A program made the translations under genes and the position numbers. Under the pieces are notes generated by a model that saw only the letters and a list, made by a program, of their open reading frames with translations, did no database searches and was not told the origin of the DNA. From Spongospora subterranea f. sp. subterranea (lineage: Eukaryota; Endomyxa: Phytomyxea; Phytomyxea; Plasmodiophorida), in the NCBI GenBank assembly GCA_049724395.1, contig JAUGWO010000062.1, positions 186,001 to 250,000 of the forward strand: a stretch of 64,000 nt of DNA, written 5' to 3'. Below are positions 21,841 to 35,708 of the stretch, one piece after another. Positions within the stretch are counted from its first letter, which is position 1, and each line of letters opens with the position of its first letter.

Positions 21841-22788
21841 ACACATCTAAATCATTCGGTGGAGGAATGTGTTGATGTAGCGGTTGTGGAATTGTCGTAA
21901 TCCTTTCAAAAAGTCGAGATGATTTCTGGGCTGATCCAGATGTCGCGCCCTATCCTGCGATGTATCCAACATCGTGTTGAATAATCTCTTTCTCGTCGCG
22001 GCATTGTTCTTCTGGTCCTCATTACAAACACGAAAAAATCCGCTATAATCACACGATAAATGCCAACGAATTCGCAGGCAATCGTGCGCGTAACTGGTTT
22101 TTTCACCAGAAACTTTGTTGGCCTTGAGCGACGTCCCTCACCGCCTGGGCTACTGTGGTACGAAGGTTCGCCGACCTCATGACCAAAACCATCATCTCAA
22201 TAAGATGAGCAAATGAAATCCCTTGTGATATGGTTGAAACAATGGTACTTGGAACCAGAAAACGCTTTTCACCCCCAGAAATTGGCCTTTTCAACCCAGT
22301 AATTGGCCTTATCACCCCCCAAGTATTCAGTTATATCTTATCGTTCTTATCGAATACAGCCTGCTTGTTTTTTCCCCCTCAGTTACTGTTGTCTGTCATC
22401 AGATTGCTCATTCCTATTATTGCTATCGGGTCGCATTACCATAGCTCTCATTTATTATAACCCCTTTCGCATCGCCTCAATTGATCGATTTTTTGCGTTG
22501 GTTTTGAGTCATTGCTTGCCTGACTGCGGAACAAGAGCCTGAAATTGGGCAGGACAGTGGAAGCAGAGATTGACGTGTCGATATTTGATCGGAACTAGGG
22601 CTGGACGGTGGTGATTCATCTAGACCTTTTCGCGACGCTATTGAGTTGAGTCATCGTTGACGTCGCCAGAATTCCGATGGTTTGTCCTGCGACCTTTCCC
22701 CATCATGGTTCATTCTTGAAATCTCCATCTCGAACCAAAGCCTTCATCAATCAGCAATCCCTTTTCGATTCTCTTTGTCAATCACATC
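21841..22788. other. Intergenic region, about 950 bp
   Basis: No gene is supported. A short imperfect repeat, CAGAAATTGGCCTT / CAGTAATTGGCCTTATCACC, occurs at about 22270-22320. Minus frames at 21906-22106 and 22103-22315 are not coding-like. Confidence 0.4.
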
Positions 22789-23357
22789 ATGTCGCCAATC
22801 TCTTCCTCACTCCTGGTCCTAGCCGTTGTCGTGATCGGCGCCGCTGTCGCCGATTATGGTGGTGACTACGACCACGACGATTACCACGACGGTGACGTTG
22901 ATGGATACCACAAGTCGCAGAACGAATTTCATGCTGATACCGATGGCAATCTTCTCCACAACAACAAGCAGGTCTGTCGCTCTGTTATCCGAGCACCATT
23001 CCGTTTATTGACATGATTCTCCCTCAGTATGACCACATCGACGACGAACGATTCCAGACCCATTTGGAGCATGAGAAGGTGCATCACCACGCTCACAACC
23101 CCCAGAACGATCTTGACGTTCGCGACTTTGAGGAGAACATTCTGACCCCAACCGACAAACACGTTGTTGAAGAAGAAATCGTGGAAACTCACCACGTTGC
23201 CGATGAAGATGCGCCAGCCCACGAACACTTCGGAAGTATGCTGGACCATGGACACACCTATGAGAGCCTCCACAACCCACACATGGATGGGCAAGGGCAT
23301 GAAGCTGGTGTCGACACCATTGGACCGAACAATGGCCATGCCCATCACTGGGAGTAA
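22789..23357 (+). CDS. Secreted His/Asp/Glu-rich protein
   Basis: Two exons (22789-22971 and 23028-23357) with a 56-bp intron give 170 aa. The first ~21 residues (MSPISSSLLVLAVVVIGAAVA) are a clear signal peptide. The mature part is dense in His, Asp and Glu (DYDHDDYHDGDVDGYH, VHHHAHNPQND, HAHHWE) and low in hydrophobic residues, so it is probably extended. Such composition suggests binding of divalent metals (Zn, Cu, Ni, Ca); that is inference from composition only. Cysteines are absent or rare, so it is not a typical disulphide-rich effector. The base composition (CAC/GAC-rich) differs from its AT-richer surroundings. No family is recognised. Confidence 0.8.
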
Positions 23358-23826
23358 TTGTGGTCATCAGCCAGCGTTGTATTCACCTTAGTATACGATA
23401 ATACACGCCAGTTCAGCACTTCCTCCAAACAGAGTGTCAATAGTTGCTTGTGTTTGCCAATCGACACAAGCTTTGTGTCGATGCATTCGGCCCGCGTTTT
23501 CCCTGAAAAAAACTCTTGTTGCCTACGATAGGATTACCAAGTGTGTGGCGTAGACGGGGCTGATGACACATTACACACGATGAGGTGGATGTAATGTATT
23601 ATCTCGTCACGTAAGGCTACATGTTTCACCACTTGGCAATCAGGTCGATATCAGAATGATGGAATTCACTGCTGTAACGTTGAAGCCATAGCCACGCTGA
23701 CTGGCTATGTTTCTACAGTCGCGCGGTAGTTCATATCTGTCATGTACTTTATTTGCCACTGATCGGTTCAAAACAATTGTGCGCTCAAATTGGGCAGCGA
23801 AACGAGGCGGTATCAGAACTTGCAAT
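23358..23826. other. Convergent 3' interval
   Basis: Between the stop of the secreted protein and the stop of CFAP54 on the other strand. No gene is visible; both 3' UTRs should lie here. Confidence 0.4.
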
Positions 23827-26800
23827 TTACTGAATTATAGCTCGGAATGCATCCGCCAGATCTGCATCGTCAACATACCTTACTCCATCAATATTAAATA
23901 GTTTTTGAATGGACAAGGCAGATTTGGCTGTCTTAGGTAACGGTGATTGCTCGCTGACTGCAGCGTTAACACAAATATTGAGTGCCGTCCTGATTGATAA
24001 CAGTATTGACTCGAACGCCTTATCAACATCACACTCCGAATTCCCCTGTGATGGTTAAGTACTCAGGTCTACACAGGCTATCTATGGTGAACCAACCTCC
24101 TTGGCAAGCTCCAAATTCGTTGAACCAGCCAGATCATAGACCTGACCGACATCATATTGGTTACAAGTGATACGTTTAACTATGTCGCAGCACGCTATCG
24201 TCAGGTCAATACGCCCAACGCTGACCGATGACCGAATCCAACAAAAACAAATCGCAGATGCCTCCAGAGATTCCGAAAATGATTTCAGCAGAGTGTCGTC
24301 AATCTAAGAAGAAACAGATCAGGTTAAGAAGGTGTAATTGATGAAGCTGGAGCTACTGACCTTAGGAATGCAACATCTTGTGCGATATGTTGGAAGATAT
24401 TCCCTCAGAAAAGAATGCAATATCTGCATATATCGTGATCTGGTGCGATTCTCGCGATATGCTGTACACTCCTGATTTCTGAGAACTAGTAGAGTTTGAA
24501 CTACGTCCAACGTAGTCGGCTGCTCACCGTTAACTGGTTGATGCATCAAGAAAGAAGTTCCAAGTACCTTTTGAATTTCTTTTCTCACACTTTCCAGCAT
24601 CGAATCATCGATCTCCCGACACTGACGTCTTGATTCGATGTTGAACTCTATTGCCGATTCCCGAATATATCGCAATAATGCCGGATCCAACTTATCAACA
24701 GGTGTCACTATATCCCCCATCTAGGAAGCCATCATTAATTAGGTCCCAGTTGGAAGCATGATTACTAAAGGTTTTACTTCGAACATTTCCTGGTAGAGAA
24801 CCACCTCACTGTCTGAAACAGTTCCTGCCATCATCAATATACGACAAACCGATGATGGACTGGAAAATTGTCGTGACAATGCAATCAGGGAAGGGACTAA
24901 TCGCCTGCGATACGAGTCAGCTGGACGCGAAATGCAGGTTTTGGTTACTGCAAACCTAGGATTATGATCTGTATCGATGACGATATTAATCGCTTCAACA
25001 GCTATGCCAACAGCGGGAACGGAAGACAATTCTACTTGAAGAGAAAGAACCTGAGAAAATTGAAAGATGACCATTCATAGTGATACAACACTTTTGATTA
25101 GACCGGAACCTGCCAATCGAGAAAGGAATCGGGTGATGGTAACAGTGTTCGATAACGAGTTGCCATACTAGCCGATAATCGTGCGGAAGATAAATCTCCC
25201 ATTCTTCGATGAACTTCAGCAATGTATACATGAACTTGTACTAAACAGCGAATAACAGGACTATATCGGTTGATTCGAGACGATAACCGCAACATATCTG
25301 CTTTGTCCTCTAATGCACATAGAGCTGTTTGCAAATGACTCAATGCTCGTGTTCGATCTGACGGACCTATTGAGAAGACAAACCTGGTTAAACTGACTAT
25401 ATATTCAACGGATGAAAACCAAGCATAAAAAGATAAAAAATAACCGAATTTTTAGTTGAAAAAAATTTGTACTCACTGTCATGAGATAAAAGCATTGACG
25501 ATAACAGTAGCAGGGCATCATTTTGTTCAAACATGTCATCTTCCGCGACAATTGACTCGATGTTCTGAATCGCGTGATCCAAGTCTTTTTCCCACGAGGA
25601 CAATTCTTCTAACAACATTTTCGACCTGTTCCGAACTCGTTTTTCATTGAATCGAGGACTCGTATCGATAATGGACTGTAGTACAGTTGTAGCGTGTTGA
25701 TATTTTCCTAGCCCTATGAGCGCATCAGCTTGCAACGATCGGCACTTGAACCACATAGGAGGTGATGGATTTTGAGATAGGGTTTGAAGGCAATTTGCAT
25801 TGCAGTCCTGGTATAGTCCCAGATCATAATACCATCGAGCTAATATTAACCTAGATTCAATATCTAAAATAAGAAGGATCAGGAATGTAATTGAGAAGAA
25901 CCCTTGTGACCTCACTATTGGGCATTTTTTCAGCCAATGACTTAATTTTGTCAGTTTGCTTGTAAGAGACAGGCCCTTGATTTCCGATCCATGATAACAA
26001 ACCCATATACGCTGTTTTGATGATATCCAAGGCATTTTCAGGTATATCCAGAGATTCAACAGCCTGAATGCATGATGCATTATCGGTTAAGATCGCCTCA
26101 TTATTCCAAATAGGATAGGAGAGTGAAGACGATGACGATGTTGACCCAATTCTCCAATACACATCTGATGAAGCAATCGGAGTTCTGATAAGTCGAATGA
26201 TAATGTCTATTGCTTCAGAGAGTTCGCCTAATGCCAGGCATACCTGAGCCTATCAAAGGATTAGCACATCATCGTCTAGTCTCTTGTGATAAACCTTCAA
26301 AACCAAGGCTGTAGCAGTCAATGTATAGTTGCAACGGCAGGCGTCCAAAAGGACGGTAAGAGGAGCCAGGGCGTATAATGGATTGTTATCATATAACACT
26401 TGATGAACTGCGAACGTGAATGTCTTGATGTAGTCCGACATGTGGAGCCGATCAGGTGTATGGACTAGATCAAGACCGGGGAATATCTAACATTGGTTGA
26501 TTTAGAAGCGATGTGATTTATCGATATTCAAGAGACATACAGGATTAGGGGATTGGCTCGTCAGAACGAGGTCAATTAACTGATGAGCGTTGATGGAGCT
26601 GATAGATATGAGACAAAGCGCCAAAACACAGCATATCTGTGCAGTTAAGACATTAAAACCGTGATTGAAACGACTGTCCGGATCATGTAAAACCTCTGCC
26701 GATCTGCTTTTTATCGACATATCAGTTCCGGAAATGCTGATTCGGTAGTGAGATATTGACCCATAAATACAATTCCAGAAGCCTATACGGCTTAGGATTG

Positions 26801-29800
26801 CTCTGCAATCGTTGGGATGCATGCGAGCAGTAATTGATAGTGACTCCAATACTAGGCCCCTATACTTTTGCATGTAAAAACCCAAATATAGTTGAGTAAC
26901 TGTCGAATAGCTACCATGTGCGACGTGCTGACTCAAAACGTCTCAAATAACTTAATATATTACCAAGATCCAGCAGCGATCGGGATAATATTATTGATTC
27001 TTGCTTAGACCGCGCCAACTCAACGACTTTCTCATATTGCCCGATTACCAACTCCATTTCGTTATGATGATTGTCGGGGTTGTTATCCTTCAAATTACTA
27101 TCCCTAAACTGTTCCATCGCCGTAAAAAACTGGTGTCTGACATGATCTAGCCTTTTCAGGCATAAACTCCGATCTCGTTCCACTTCATCGAGCTTATTTT
27201 TGAACCTCTTCAACCTGGTCTCATCACCATTCAATCTCTTTTTGGCATTATCACAGACGTTTTGTAACTCCATCCTAATACGTTCATGAGACTCCACCAA
27301 CACCGACAACCTGTCAATATTGTTACAAGGTGAACCAGATCACCTCGAACCTCTTACTTATCATCCTCCTCTTTTTTTCCAAGACGACTCCTCTTTAGAG
27401 CTCGACGTTTAGCACTCTCCTGTCGATGTTGCTCGATGGAGGCATCTGCTTGCTGTAGCTCAAGCATTGCCTGGCCATGGAGTGCTTTTGCCTGATTGTA
27501 AAGCTGTGTCTGGGCGAAAATTGTATAATGCATGTGGTGGACCGTAAAGTAATACTACAAAACAGATAAGCAAATTGGTGAACAATCGTGAGCACCGACT
27601 TTGACCACAGTTACTAACCTGAGTGTTACTGTCAAATCTATCACACATATCTACTAAAGTTTGCCATGAACGGGAATAAAACAGCGTCCATATGGTCCAT
27701 TGAAATATGATATATATCAAATTAAGATCAAGATCTGGAATGGGTATAAACCATAGCCAATACAGCCATTCATCTTGAGCAATTAGGTCGTGACAAGACG
27801 AATATCGCAAGCCATATGATAGATGAATGGGATGGCGTCGAATCAAATCAGCCTGAACAACATCGTTTTGATGATGAGTTTTGAACCATTCTATCATGCT
27901 TAGAACATGATCCATGATCGATGATAACATTGGAGAAAGGTTCGAAATACGTTGGGGACTGTGGTTATGTTGTATGATCGCATTAGCCACGATTCGCAAT
28001 GTTTGCTGTAATTGCGTCCATGATTCCGACTTATACGCCAAATCAACTGATGAACTTATTGCATTCCAGAAATCAAGCCCTGCTTACTTTGTGAGACCAT
28101 AGAGTAACGATATGTATCTGATTGAGGAACATACCGATAATTGGCGAGGAACCCAATGGTGATGCTTTGTCTAAATCCGCAACGAACTGTGACAAGTCGA
28201 TGTGACGATAAGATTCCCATTCCCACCCTAAAAGGGAAGTTGGTGAAGAAGGCGGTTCTCGTGAACACCATATGCACAAAGCTTGGATCATAGCTGATGT
28301 GGAATATATTGATAATTTATCGCTTGGACCTGTGAGATCCCCTGGAGCTGGTTTAGGGATCCATTCCAACGCCAGATTGACCTGACCACCATGCAAAGCC
28401 TTTTCACATAGCAAAACTCGTACAATAAGCGGGAAGTCGGACACGGATTTAATCGATGATAAATCGGTTTGCTGGAGAAGTCGAAGTTGATCAGGATTTG
28501 TATCGGTTTCAGTTGGAATAGGGAGCATATCTTTGAACAGCGACGACCGTGATAATACAGAGTAAAGAGCCTTGGATTCAGCAGTTTTCAAAGAGAAAAT
28601 GATGCTGAGTTGGGATTTGTCAAGAAACATATTGGATTGGCGATATTGATCATATATCAAGTAAATAGCATAGGATAATCGCGGGATTATTGACAGAATT
28701 GCCTGGGTGAAATGTTGCTTATCCACCTGTATTAATGGTAAATTCTATGAAGTTCAGTTTGATAAACAAGTATACCAACCTGTAGTATGTATTGGAGAGT
28801 AGGAATGGATATAGATAACGACGATGGTAGATGCAATATTGGACAAAGAATTCTGTAGATAAGCAAACAAGTTTCCAGAGTCTGATGAACATCGTTGATT
28901 GATGATGAAGCTACTATGGACAAAAGAAGATACTGGGCCTGCCCCAACAGGTATTCTTCACCGTGATCAATAGGCTTGACATGTACTGACGGTCTGCAAA
29001 GGGATCTCGTTAAAAATTGAAGTAGAGCAAAAATGACGTACTACTTGGACAATATAGCTGGTATCGGATGAGTAGAGGATATTACATGCGCTGCGACCGA
29101 TACAGCTCTTACGAATTGTGCAGGCGATCGCGATAGAGCGTGTTGATCCCAAATTCGGAATGGGATGTGATCATGATATGATGGAGTGTATTGAGTCCCC
29201 ACACTCTGCACACATACAACAGGAACATCACATTAGTAACATAGCAACCATGTTACTCTATGATAGATGATACAGCAGGCATCATGATGAATGTATCAGT
29301 GATGTAACTGGGGACGGTCCACAGTGAAAAACGGCAACGTAAACATGCATAACAGTGGTGATACAGTGAGTGGCGGGTTGGCGATACACGAGTACTGTAC
29401 GGTTCACGAAGCTATATAGCGCCTAACTCATGATGAGATTACCTCAAATGATATTTCCCTAATTGCACGATGAGCAGCGAACCGAGCAATATCTTTGACG
29501 CCGAGCTGAAAGGCAGCTTGGCTCAGATATGCCCAGCAAAGAGGAGCTGGAATAGGGAACGAAGAAGTATATGGATGCGACACAGGGCCCATATGCGATC
29601 TGAATCCACAAACGTCAGGTCAATGTTTGATACAGTGACCGTTATTACGATGGGCCTGGACGAAGAGCAAATACATAGGATGTGTTGGGGCTTAGTCCTG
29701 ATATAATAACTGGCTGGTGAATCTGGCCAGGTTCCAGGTCGATTCCTAACCCCTTCAACTGAACATCACTGGTGGTGACATTGACTCCATATTTGATGTC

Positions 29801-32419
29801 CTTCCCATATATTCGCCATCCAACACCTATATCGATGCTCTCACTACCGATATATAACCCGATAGAACTTCTTGTAATCCAGGCCAAGCGGAGGGCTTGC
29901 TCCCCCTCTTTGTGCGAGGTTGCCTCAGTTGCTGAAATGGCCTCATCATGCTCTAGCAATAATGTTTGAGCTCGAGCGAGCCGAGTTATCGACTACATTT
30001 AGACCCAATAAGAAACCCATCATCTGTGCAATTACAATGGCACCTTATCTGACTTATTTACGGTGCTTAACTGTATCCAGAATAAAGATTTTGATAGCCG
30101 ATCCTGGCCAATTTCGTCTATAACAGACCTAAGGAACAGAGGCCCGGACGCGATTTTCGCTCGATATAACGCCATCAACAAGTCAGCATGAAGACATGTA
30201 ATTGTGTTGTGATAAGAATCGGGTTGACCAGGCCCATTATTTGCCAATAAATCAACCCGCAACGAATGGCTAGGAATCAGGTGAGAGCATCTAGAAGATC
30301 GATATTCATATACAATATGAAGAGCCCCCGATATGATCTTGATAAGGATGTCAAAAGACATAGGACGGCACGCCTTTGCCAAACAATCAACTTATTATGC
30401 ATCTAAGTGTCACACGGATTTGAATGTCCAACAATACCAGTTCTAACGCCATTTGAGATATGAGCATGGGATCATCCGGAGATGATTTGATCCATATTAG
30501 GAATATATTGACGAATACAGAACACGACTCCGGTGAAGGATCAGATGGATGTGATCCTATCTGTAATAAAAAGATTCTGCTGAGACATGATACGAGCTGG
30601 GGGATCGTTGAATGGACCTGTTTATCTGGTATTGGCTGATATAACATACGAGATATGTATCCCCGATAGATCATGACAAATGCCCGATTAGCGAGATCAG
30701 GATATGGGAGGTCGCCTAACGATAATAAATCCCCAGTGACACTCTTCAGCTACAGCACAATTATTAACAACAAAGTCAAAAAGCATAATGGCAGTAGTTA
30801 AAATATTACCTTCTCTTCCCAGACGCTATCAACATTAGCAATGGTCAAAGCCAATATTGAAAGCTGAGATAGAAGTAGCATTGGTTTAACGGCTGCAATG
30901 CTTCGATTTGGGATAAGAGAGATAATATCACTCAATGCCTTATGGCGGCCCCAAACAACACACAACCTTAGAAGGGATTGGTATATCCAACATTCACCAT
31001 CTACGAAATTGCCATTCAAAATACTGTAATTGAGTGGTAAATGAAAATGGCCAGAACCTGAATCAGATGTGAATTCACCAACCGCAGAGGGATTGGTTCC
31101 ATCGCTCGCGCCGTTGCACGATTTTATCTGATCCATGTATTGACTCCACTGGGATACAAGTTGAAAATGGCTTCACGACACATACCAGGATAATGGCGTA
31201 TTCTAACGCATTGGTGATTTTATCTTCATGTGTTGATTGATAATTTAGATCTGGCAAAGGAATCGCTGCCATAGTTGAAATAACTGCACGAAGCTTGCCA
31301 GACGTCGATTGATAATTTCCTTTTTCAATAGCTTCATTGATTTTGGCCTGGTCCGTTGCATACTTCATCGTGAGTTCAATCTTGCTGATACGAGATCTAG
31401 CTGATACAATGATGGTCCGAATTGATAATGGTATAGGAAGATCGGCTTCAAGCCACAGCTGTAATTCATTGACCTGTATTGCCTCTTTGTCAGAAGATTT
31501 CATGTGCTAAAAGTGGCCTCACAATGACATTACTTTTTTGAGTGCCCTTTCTATAACGGCAGAAATGGCCTGAAAGTCGTTGAGCTGGAAGAAGGCAGAT
31601 GCGACAGAAGAATAGAGTGTGATTCTCCATGAGAGATACGTTGGTGAGCATAAAGGGAGGCATGTCTCCATTGCCAAAATGCACCAATTGATGTATGGGA
31701 TAACATCACGAGTATGACCCTGGAGCAATAATATCTGGCTCATATTGTGTAGATGGATAGATCCATTATGAATTATCCAACATAACGACTCGGAATCGTC
31801 CTCCTTCAGCACACGACCCATGTCAGTCTGATCAATAATTTCAGCAACACTGCTGGCAATAATCCTAGCAACAAAGGCACCTGGATCATGTCCATAGCTT
31901 TAACGGCCTTGTCGACGCTGCTGCGATAGAGAAGTTTAGGGTCCTGTATCATAGTTGTCTTGAACGCACATTGAGCCCGCCCGAAATACGCCTGGGATTT
32001 GATTGAAGATGATTCGCTTCCAGGGTCATTTGGAGCTTGGGTTAATGGTTGAAAGCAAACACCATCAGCGACGTCATTCTATGATATAGGGACCATTAAC
32101 CAGCGATATGTCATCGCGATATGGCACTAACCTGATTTACATTAAGCAGGAGATGGCCACAATGTATCAGTAATCTGGAAATGACCAGCTCTGGTAAAAG
32201 CCCATAGAGCTTGGCAACCTCTGATCGTAGTTGATTATGTAATTGAATTTCGGATGTACATTTGATAGATATTGAATCAGATGGCTTAATTGCATCGCCC
32301 CTTTTGTCTGCAGCTGTTTGTGATAATAGTTTGCTAAATCGATGGGTGAATGCTTTCAATGCACGGCTATTTGCCAATCCAAGCTGGACTCCTTCACATA
32401 TGGAATCGACATCAATCAT
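23827..32419 (-). CDS. CFAP54: Cilia- and flagella-associated protein 54 (CFAP54-like)
   Basis: An ~8.6-kb gene of many exons separated by ~50-bp introns, product well over 2,000 aa, mostly TPR-like and other helices. The family assignment rests on several landmarks in the right order. Near the N-terminus is SLCWIIHNGSIHLHNM, then ETCLPLCSPTYLSWRITLYS (about 31560-31790), matching the CFAP54 block around 'HLCWIIFNGTIYIY ... PLLSLRYLTWRATLYT'. A fibronectin-like strand VIISGLSPNTSYVFAL lies at about 29660-29710. WQTLVDMCDRFDSNTQ lies at about 27630, before a coiled-coil segment (26911-27309). The last exon ends at about 23827 (ADLADAFRAIIQ). CFAP54 is a central-apparatus (C1 projection) protein of motile 9+2 axonemes, so the organism very probably makes flagella. 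Exact exon borders were not all resolved. Confidence 0.75.
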
Positions 32420-32779
32420 TCCACGTTGACGTACTCAGGACAGGCGATATGGACAAGGTGGCAATGGCCTGTGATGTGCATACTGATACTGCTCCCATGG
32501 AAAATACTCTATACCGCTTCAACCTTCATCTTAACCGTCTCTTGTTATTGAAAACTGCTGATTGGATTATGTAACACAATCCAATCATCAAAGAACATGT
32601 TAGTGTTAGGAGGACTCTCCGAATAATGTTGTTATTTAAATTTACCGGCTCTCATCTCTCGGATGGATACATGTGCTACGACTAAGCTATAGCTCAAAAC
32701 TCTGGAGAACACGCTAAAAGAAGATTCTAGATAGAATTTCATCTACTTGCACCATCAATCCATGACGTAATAACATTTA
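32420..32779. other. Intergenic region between BRF1 and CFAP54
   Basis: About 360 bp between two minus-strand genes. It should contain the BRF1 3' UTR and the CFAP54 promoter. Open plus frames here are not coding-like. Confidence 0.4.
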
Positions 32780-34876
32780 CTAATCATCATCAAAATAATC
32801 GCCAGCAGGTTCATTATCGTCATCATATTCTTCATGAACGAGGTCTGTATCGTGCTCGTCGTTGTCCACAAAATCATTATCATCAATGAAATCTTCATCG
32901 GCCGCAACATCATGAGGTGCCACATCTAGAGAAGTTTTCATTAGCAACGTTGCTGCGGCAAAAATACATGCATGTTAACCGACCAGCAGAACTAGATGGA
33001 TTACTCGTATTATCGGTCAATGATGATGGATCGAAGAGATTTTTTAAGACATCATAATTAATTTTAGATGATACCCTATTATTGGACAACGCGTTCATTG
33101 TGGCTTCTGCTGGTGTTTTCGCACCTTCCTAAGGATTTTCAATGAAAAATACTCAGCATGAATTGTTTTTCGGCAGAGTTCGCTACTCACAGCTGCCTTG
33201 GCTTTCCTCTTTCTACGCTTAATGGATTCTGGTTCAATACCCATCGCGATCTGATCTTCTTCCCATTTCCTCTTGATTTCCTGCAGATTAATTCTCAGTA
33301 TCGTCTTCGTGAAGATTGCAGCATCAAAGTAGTTGTTACCTGTTCTTGTAGATATTCTCTGTTAATATCAAGCCATATTCTTTCTTTGCATTCTTGTTCG
33401 GCATGTGAGAGAACCATGCGAGAAACTTCTTCATCGTCCGAAGAATCCGAAATACTTTCTTCGGTCACAGTCTTGCCGTTCTCATCCACAGTAACTGTTA
33501 CTGACCCATCGTTTCCATCAGTGTTCGGATCTGTCTGGTTCTCAAGACCAACTCCCCGAGTTGACAAAGGGGCTGGGACCCCACCTGATGCCTAACATAT
33601 TGATTACCAAAGCGAAATAGAAAATATTCAGTAAGACATACAGCTACTGGCGGGGGAGGCTGCGGACACTTGGACTTTGAAGTCATGCAACCTGGGCTGA
33701 ACTCATTCTCAAGGTTTCGCATTTCTGATGAATTCAACGCTTCGTCCATTTCATCATCGATATCCTTCTGTACATCTTTTTCCAATTCCAATTCCTCTTC
33801 ACCAATAGCAGCGCATGCATCTTGTGCATCCTTTTTGAAACATGGAGGGTCCATTTCCTCAGCAAAATCATCAGCGGATACGTTGAATTCAGCGACTGTT
33901 TGCTCAGACGAAGGGGTCTCAATAAATTCCATAACTCGCTTCCTTAACGTCGCTTCGCATATTTTTACCACCCTTCCGACTTCCTTTTGTGATCGTCGAA
34001 AGCCATGAAGCCGGGCTGCGATAATTAGTGACGCCCCGCAGATACCAGCAGGTCGTCGTCCTAGACAAAGCTCATTCGAACACCGCGAAGCGATCTAGTA
34101 CAAATCAACGTACCAATTGACATCCAATCTCGGCACATTCTGGACACAAGTCTAAGTGCTGTCATTGCTACCAGGTGCGTCTTATCTTCGAATTCCAGAC
34201 GCGATGCGAATCGATGTACAAATAACGACGGATCGATGATCGGCATGGAAATATTTAACACCCTTATGAATTTCATGAATGTTTTGCCTAAGAGGATAAT
34301 GGGAAAACGACGATTGTTCGGAAAATCAACAGTACCCAAAATATAGACATTCGCTTGAAGAACGTCGGAAAAATCAATAAGCAAATGCTGAGTTTTCTCC
34401 CGTCTACATACTATATAAAGGCATGCAGCAACAACATGATCCGTTTTCCGCCCTTGAATGAAGTTGTGCTGGACAGCGAGCATGAAGAGCCTATGGGCTG
34501 CATCTATATGATGACGAGTCATCTGCAGCGACATGGCAATCTATTGGCCGACCAAGTTATTGGTTGGTTATTTGTGGAATTTGATTGAACTTCCGACCTG
34601 TTGAATCTTAACACGGCCTCGAGATAATGTCACCTCACGTGATTCTGTGCCAAACATAAGACTCGATCCTTGCTGCCTAGCTCCAGCTCCAAGCTGTGTC
34701 GAGCCATTAGCCGGCACGAACTGACCAACCATCGAGTTGCTTCCGGCGGCATCTTGCACGAATCCCAACTCGGTCACGATCTGGTTTTCAGATAAAACAG
34801 CACCACATGACATGCATGTTGAATCACCACGACTATGATTATATTCGATATCGGTTCCACCACATTTACACGACAT
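32780..34876 (-). CDS. BRF1: TFIIIB subunit BRF1 (TFIIB-related factor)
   Basis: BRF1 recruits RNA polymerase III with TBP and BDP1 at tRNA and 5S genes. The start ATG at 34876 gives an N-terminal zinc ribbon: CKCGGTDIEYNHSRGDSTC then CGAVL. The first cyclin fold contains DHVVAACLYIVCRRE; the second contains GRRPAGICGASLIIAARL, HGFRRSQKEV and ICEATLRKRVMEF, the classic BRF1 signature, restored across a ~53-bp intron at about 34050-34105. Downstream is an acidic linker, then a basic BRF1-homology segment (EIKRKWEEDQIAMGIEPESI), then a very acidic Asp/Glu tail. At least six short introns are present. The stop is TAG at 32780-32782. Confidence 0.92.
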
Positions 34877-35025
34877 AATGTCGTTACAGCAGCCTAACGC
34901 TACTGTATACCTCTTATCTATCGATAGCCGCTAGTCCAGCCTGTCAATGAAAAAAATAGGAATCCTGGCTCAGTTTTCCCAAACGCGGGTCAATCATGCG
35001 CAGTTAATAGGCCGCCCCTGAAATT

Positions 35026-35301
35026 ATGGCGATAAAGGACCGTGCTGTGGCCATATCTCTTTTCGGACAGAGTAGTTCGCGCCTTGTTCAGGTCATGGCA
35101 GCAGTTTACGACACTATACCGATGAAGATAGCAAAACCCAGTACTATTTCTCCCATTTATTGCCACGAATTCGTTGGGTTCAGTTTCCCACCTCCAATAT
35201 CCAAAAAAACGTGTATTTTTGCGGGATCAGTGCACTTGAGATTACGCAAACGATTGCATGTTGGATCAGAACAGGCATTTATATTATCTGATAAAAAGTA
35301 A
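35026..35301 (+). CDS. Small uncharacterised ORF convergent with SPCS1
   Basis: A 91-aa frame from ATG 35026 (MAIKDRAVAISLFG), ending four bases before the stop codon of SPCS1 on the opposite strand. No domain is recognised. It could contain an unrecognised intron (a GTCATGG donor at about 35092). Such tight tail-to-tail packing occurs elsewhere in this window, which mildly supports a real gene. Confidence 0.4.
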   Translation: MAIKDRAVAISLFGQSSSRLVQVMAAVYDTIPMKIAKPSTISPIYCHEFVGFSFPPPISKKTCIFAGSVHLRLRKRLHVGSEQAFILSDKK

Positions 35302-35305
35302 CACA

Positions 35306-35708
35306 TCATTTTGATTTCTTTACGGGTGCGGCAACGGCGACCGGCTGGAATGGAAGCGGATTACGATTATACATTGGCCAATCTGGCAGGCATAACTATA
35401 AAGCGTTGGTTGAGGGCGCATTGATATGTGCATAGTTGGACTAACCACAGCAGATACAGCAGTTCCTCCTAGAACTGTGTAAACCGAATATGATAGTTTC
35501 TGACAGACGAGCCCGATTATGAAACCGATAACCTAAGTTAATCGAATTTTTACACTCATTTGGGGGAATGGGGTATTGTCCTACAGCAGAAAGAAATACG
35601 ACAAACATGCCGACCCTCTCGCAAAAAATTTGCCCTTTCCAATCCTGAACAAACAGAAATTACAGCATGTTAGACGAAAGTGATGCAGCTCACACATCAA
35701 CTTACCAT
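35306..35708 (-). CDS. SPCS1: Signal peptidase complex subunit 1 (SPC12)
   Basis: A small double-pass ER membrane subunit of the signal peptidase complex. Four minus-strand exons: 35708-35706 (ATG only), 35644-35585, 35532-35446 and 35395-35306, with introns of 61, 52 and 50 bp; 79 aa. The joined protein begins M-DWKGQIFCERVG, matching 'MDFQGQKLAEQM' of the family. A first membrane helix (MFVVFLSAVIGFIIGLVC) is followed by a second (VYTVLGGTAVSAVLCL), then the conserved LPDWPMYNRNPLPFQPV (family 'LPPWPIYRRHPLKWLP') and a basic tail PVKKSK. All joins keep frame. Confidence 0.85.

Noticed and set aside
29470-30123. Plus-strand ORFs inside the CFAP54 region
   Set aside because: Shadows of the minus-strand exons, which carry the recognisable motifs.
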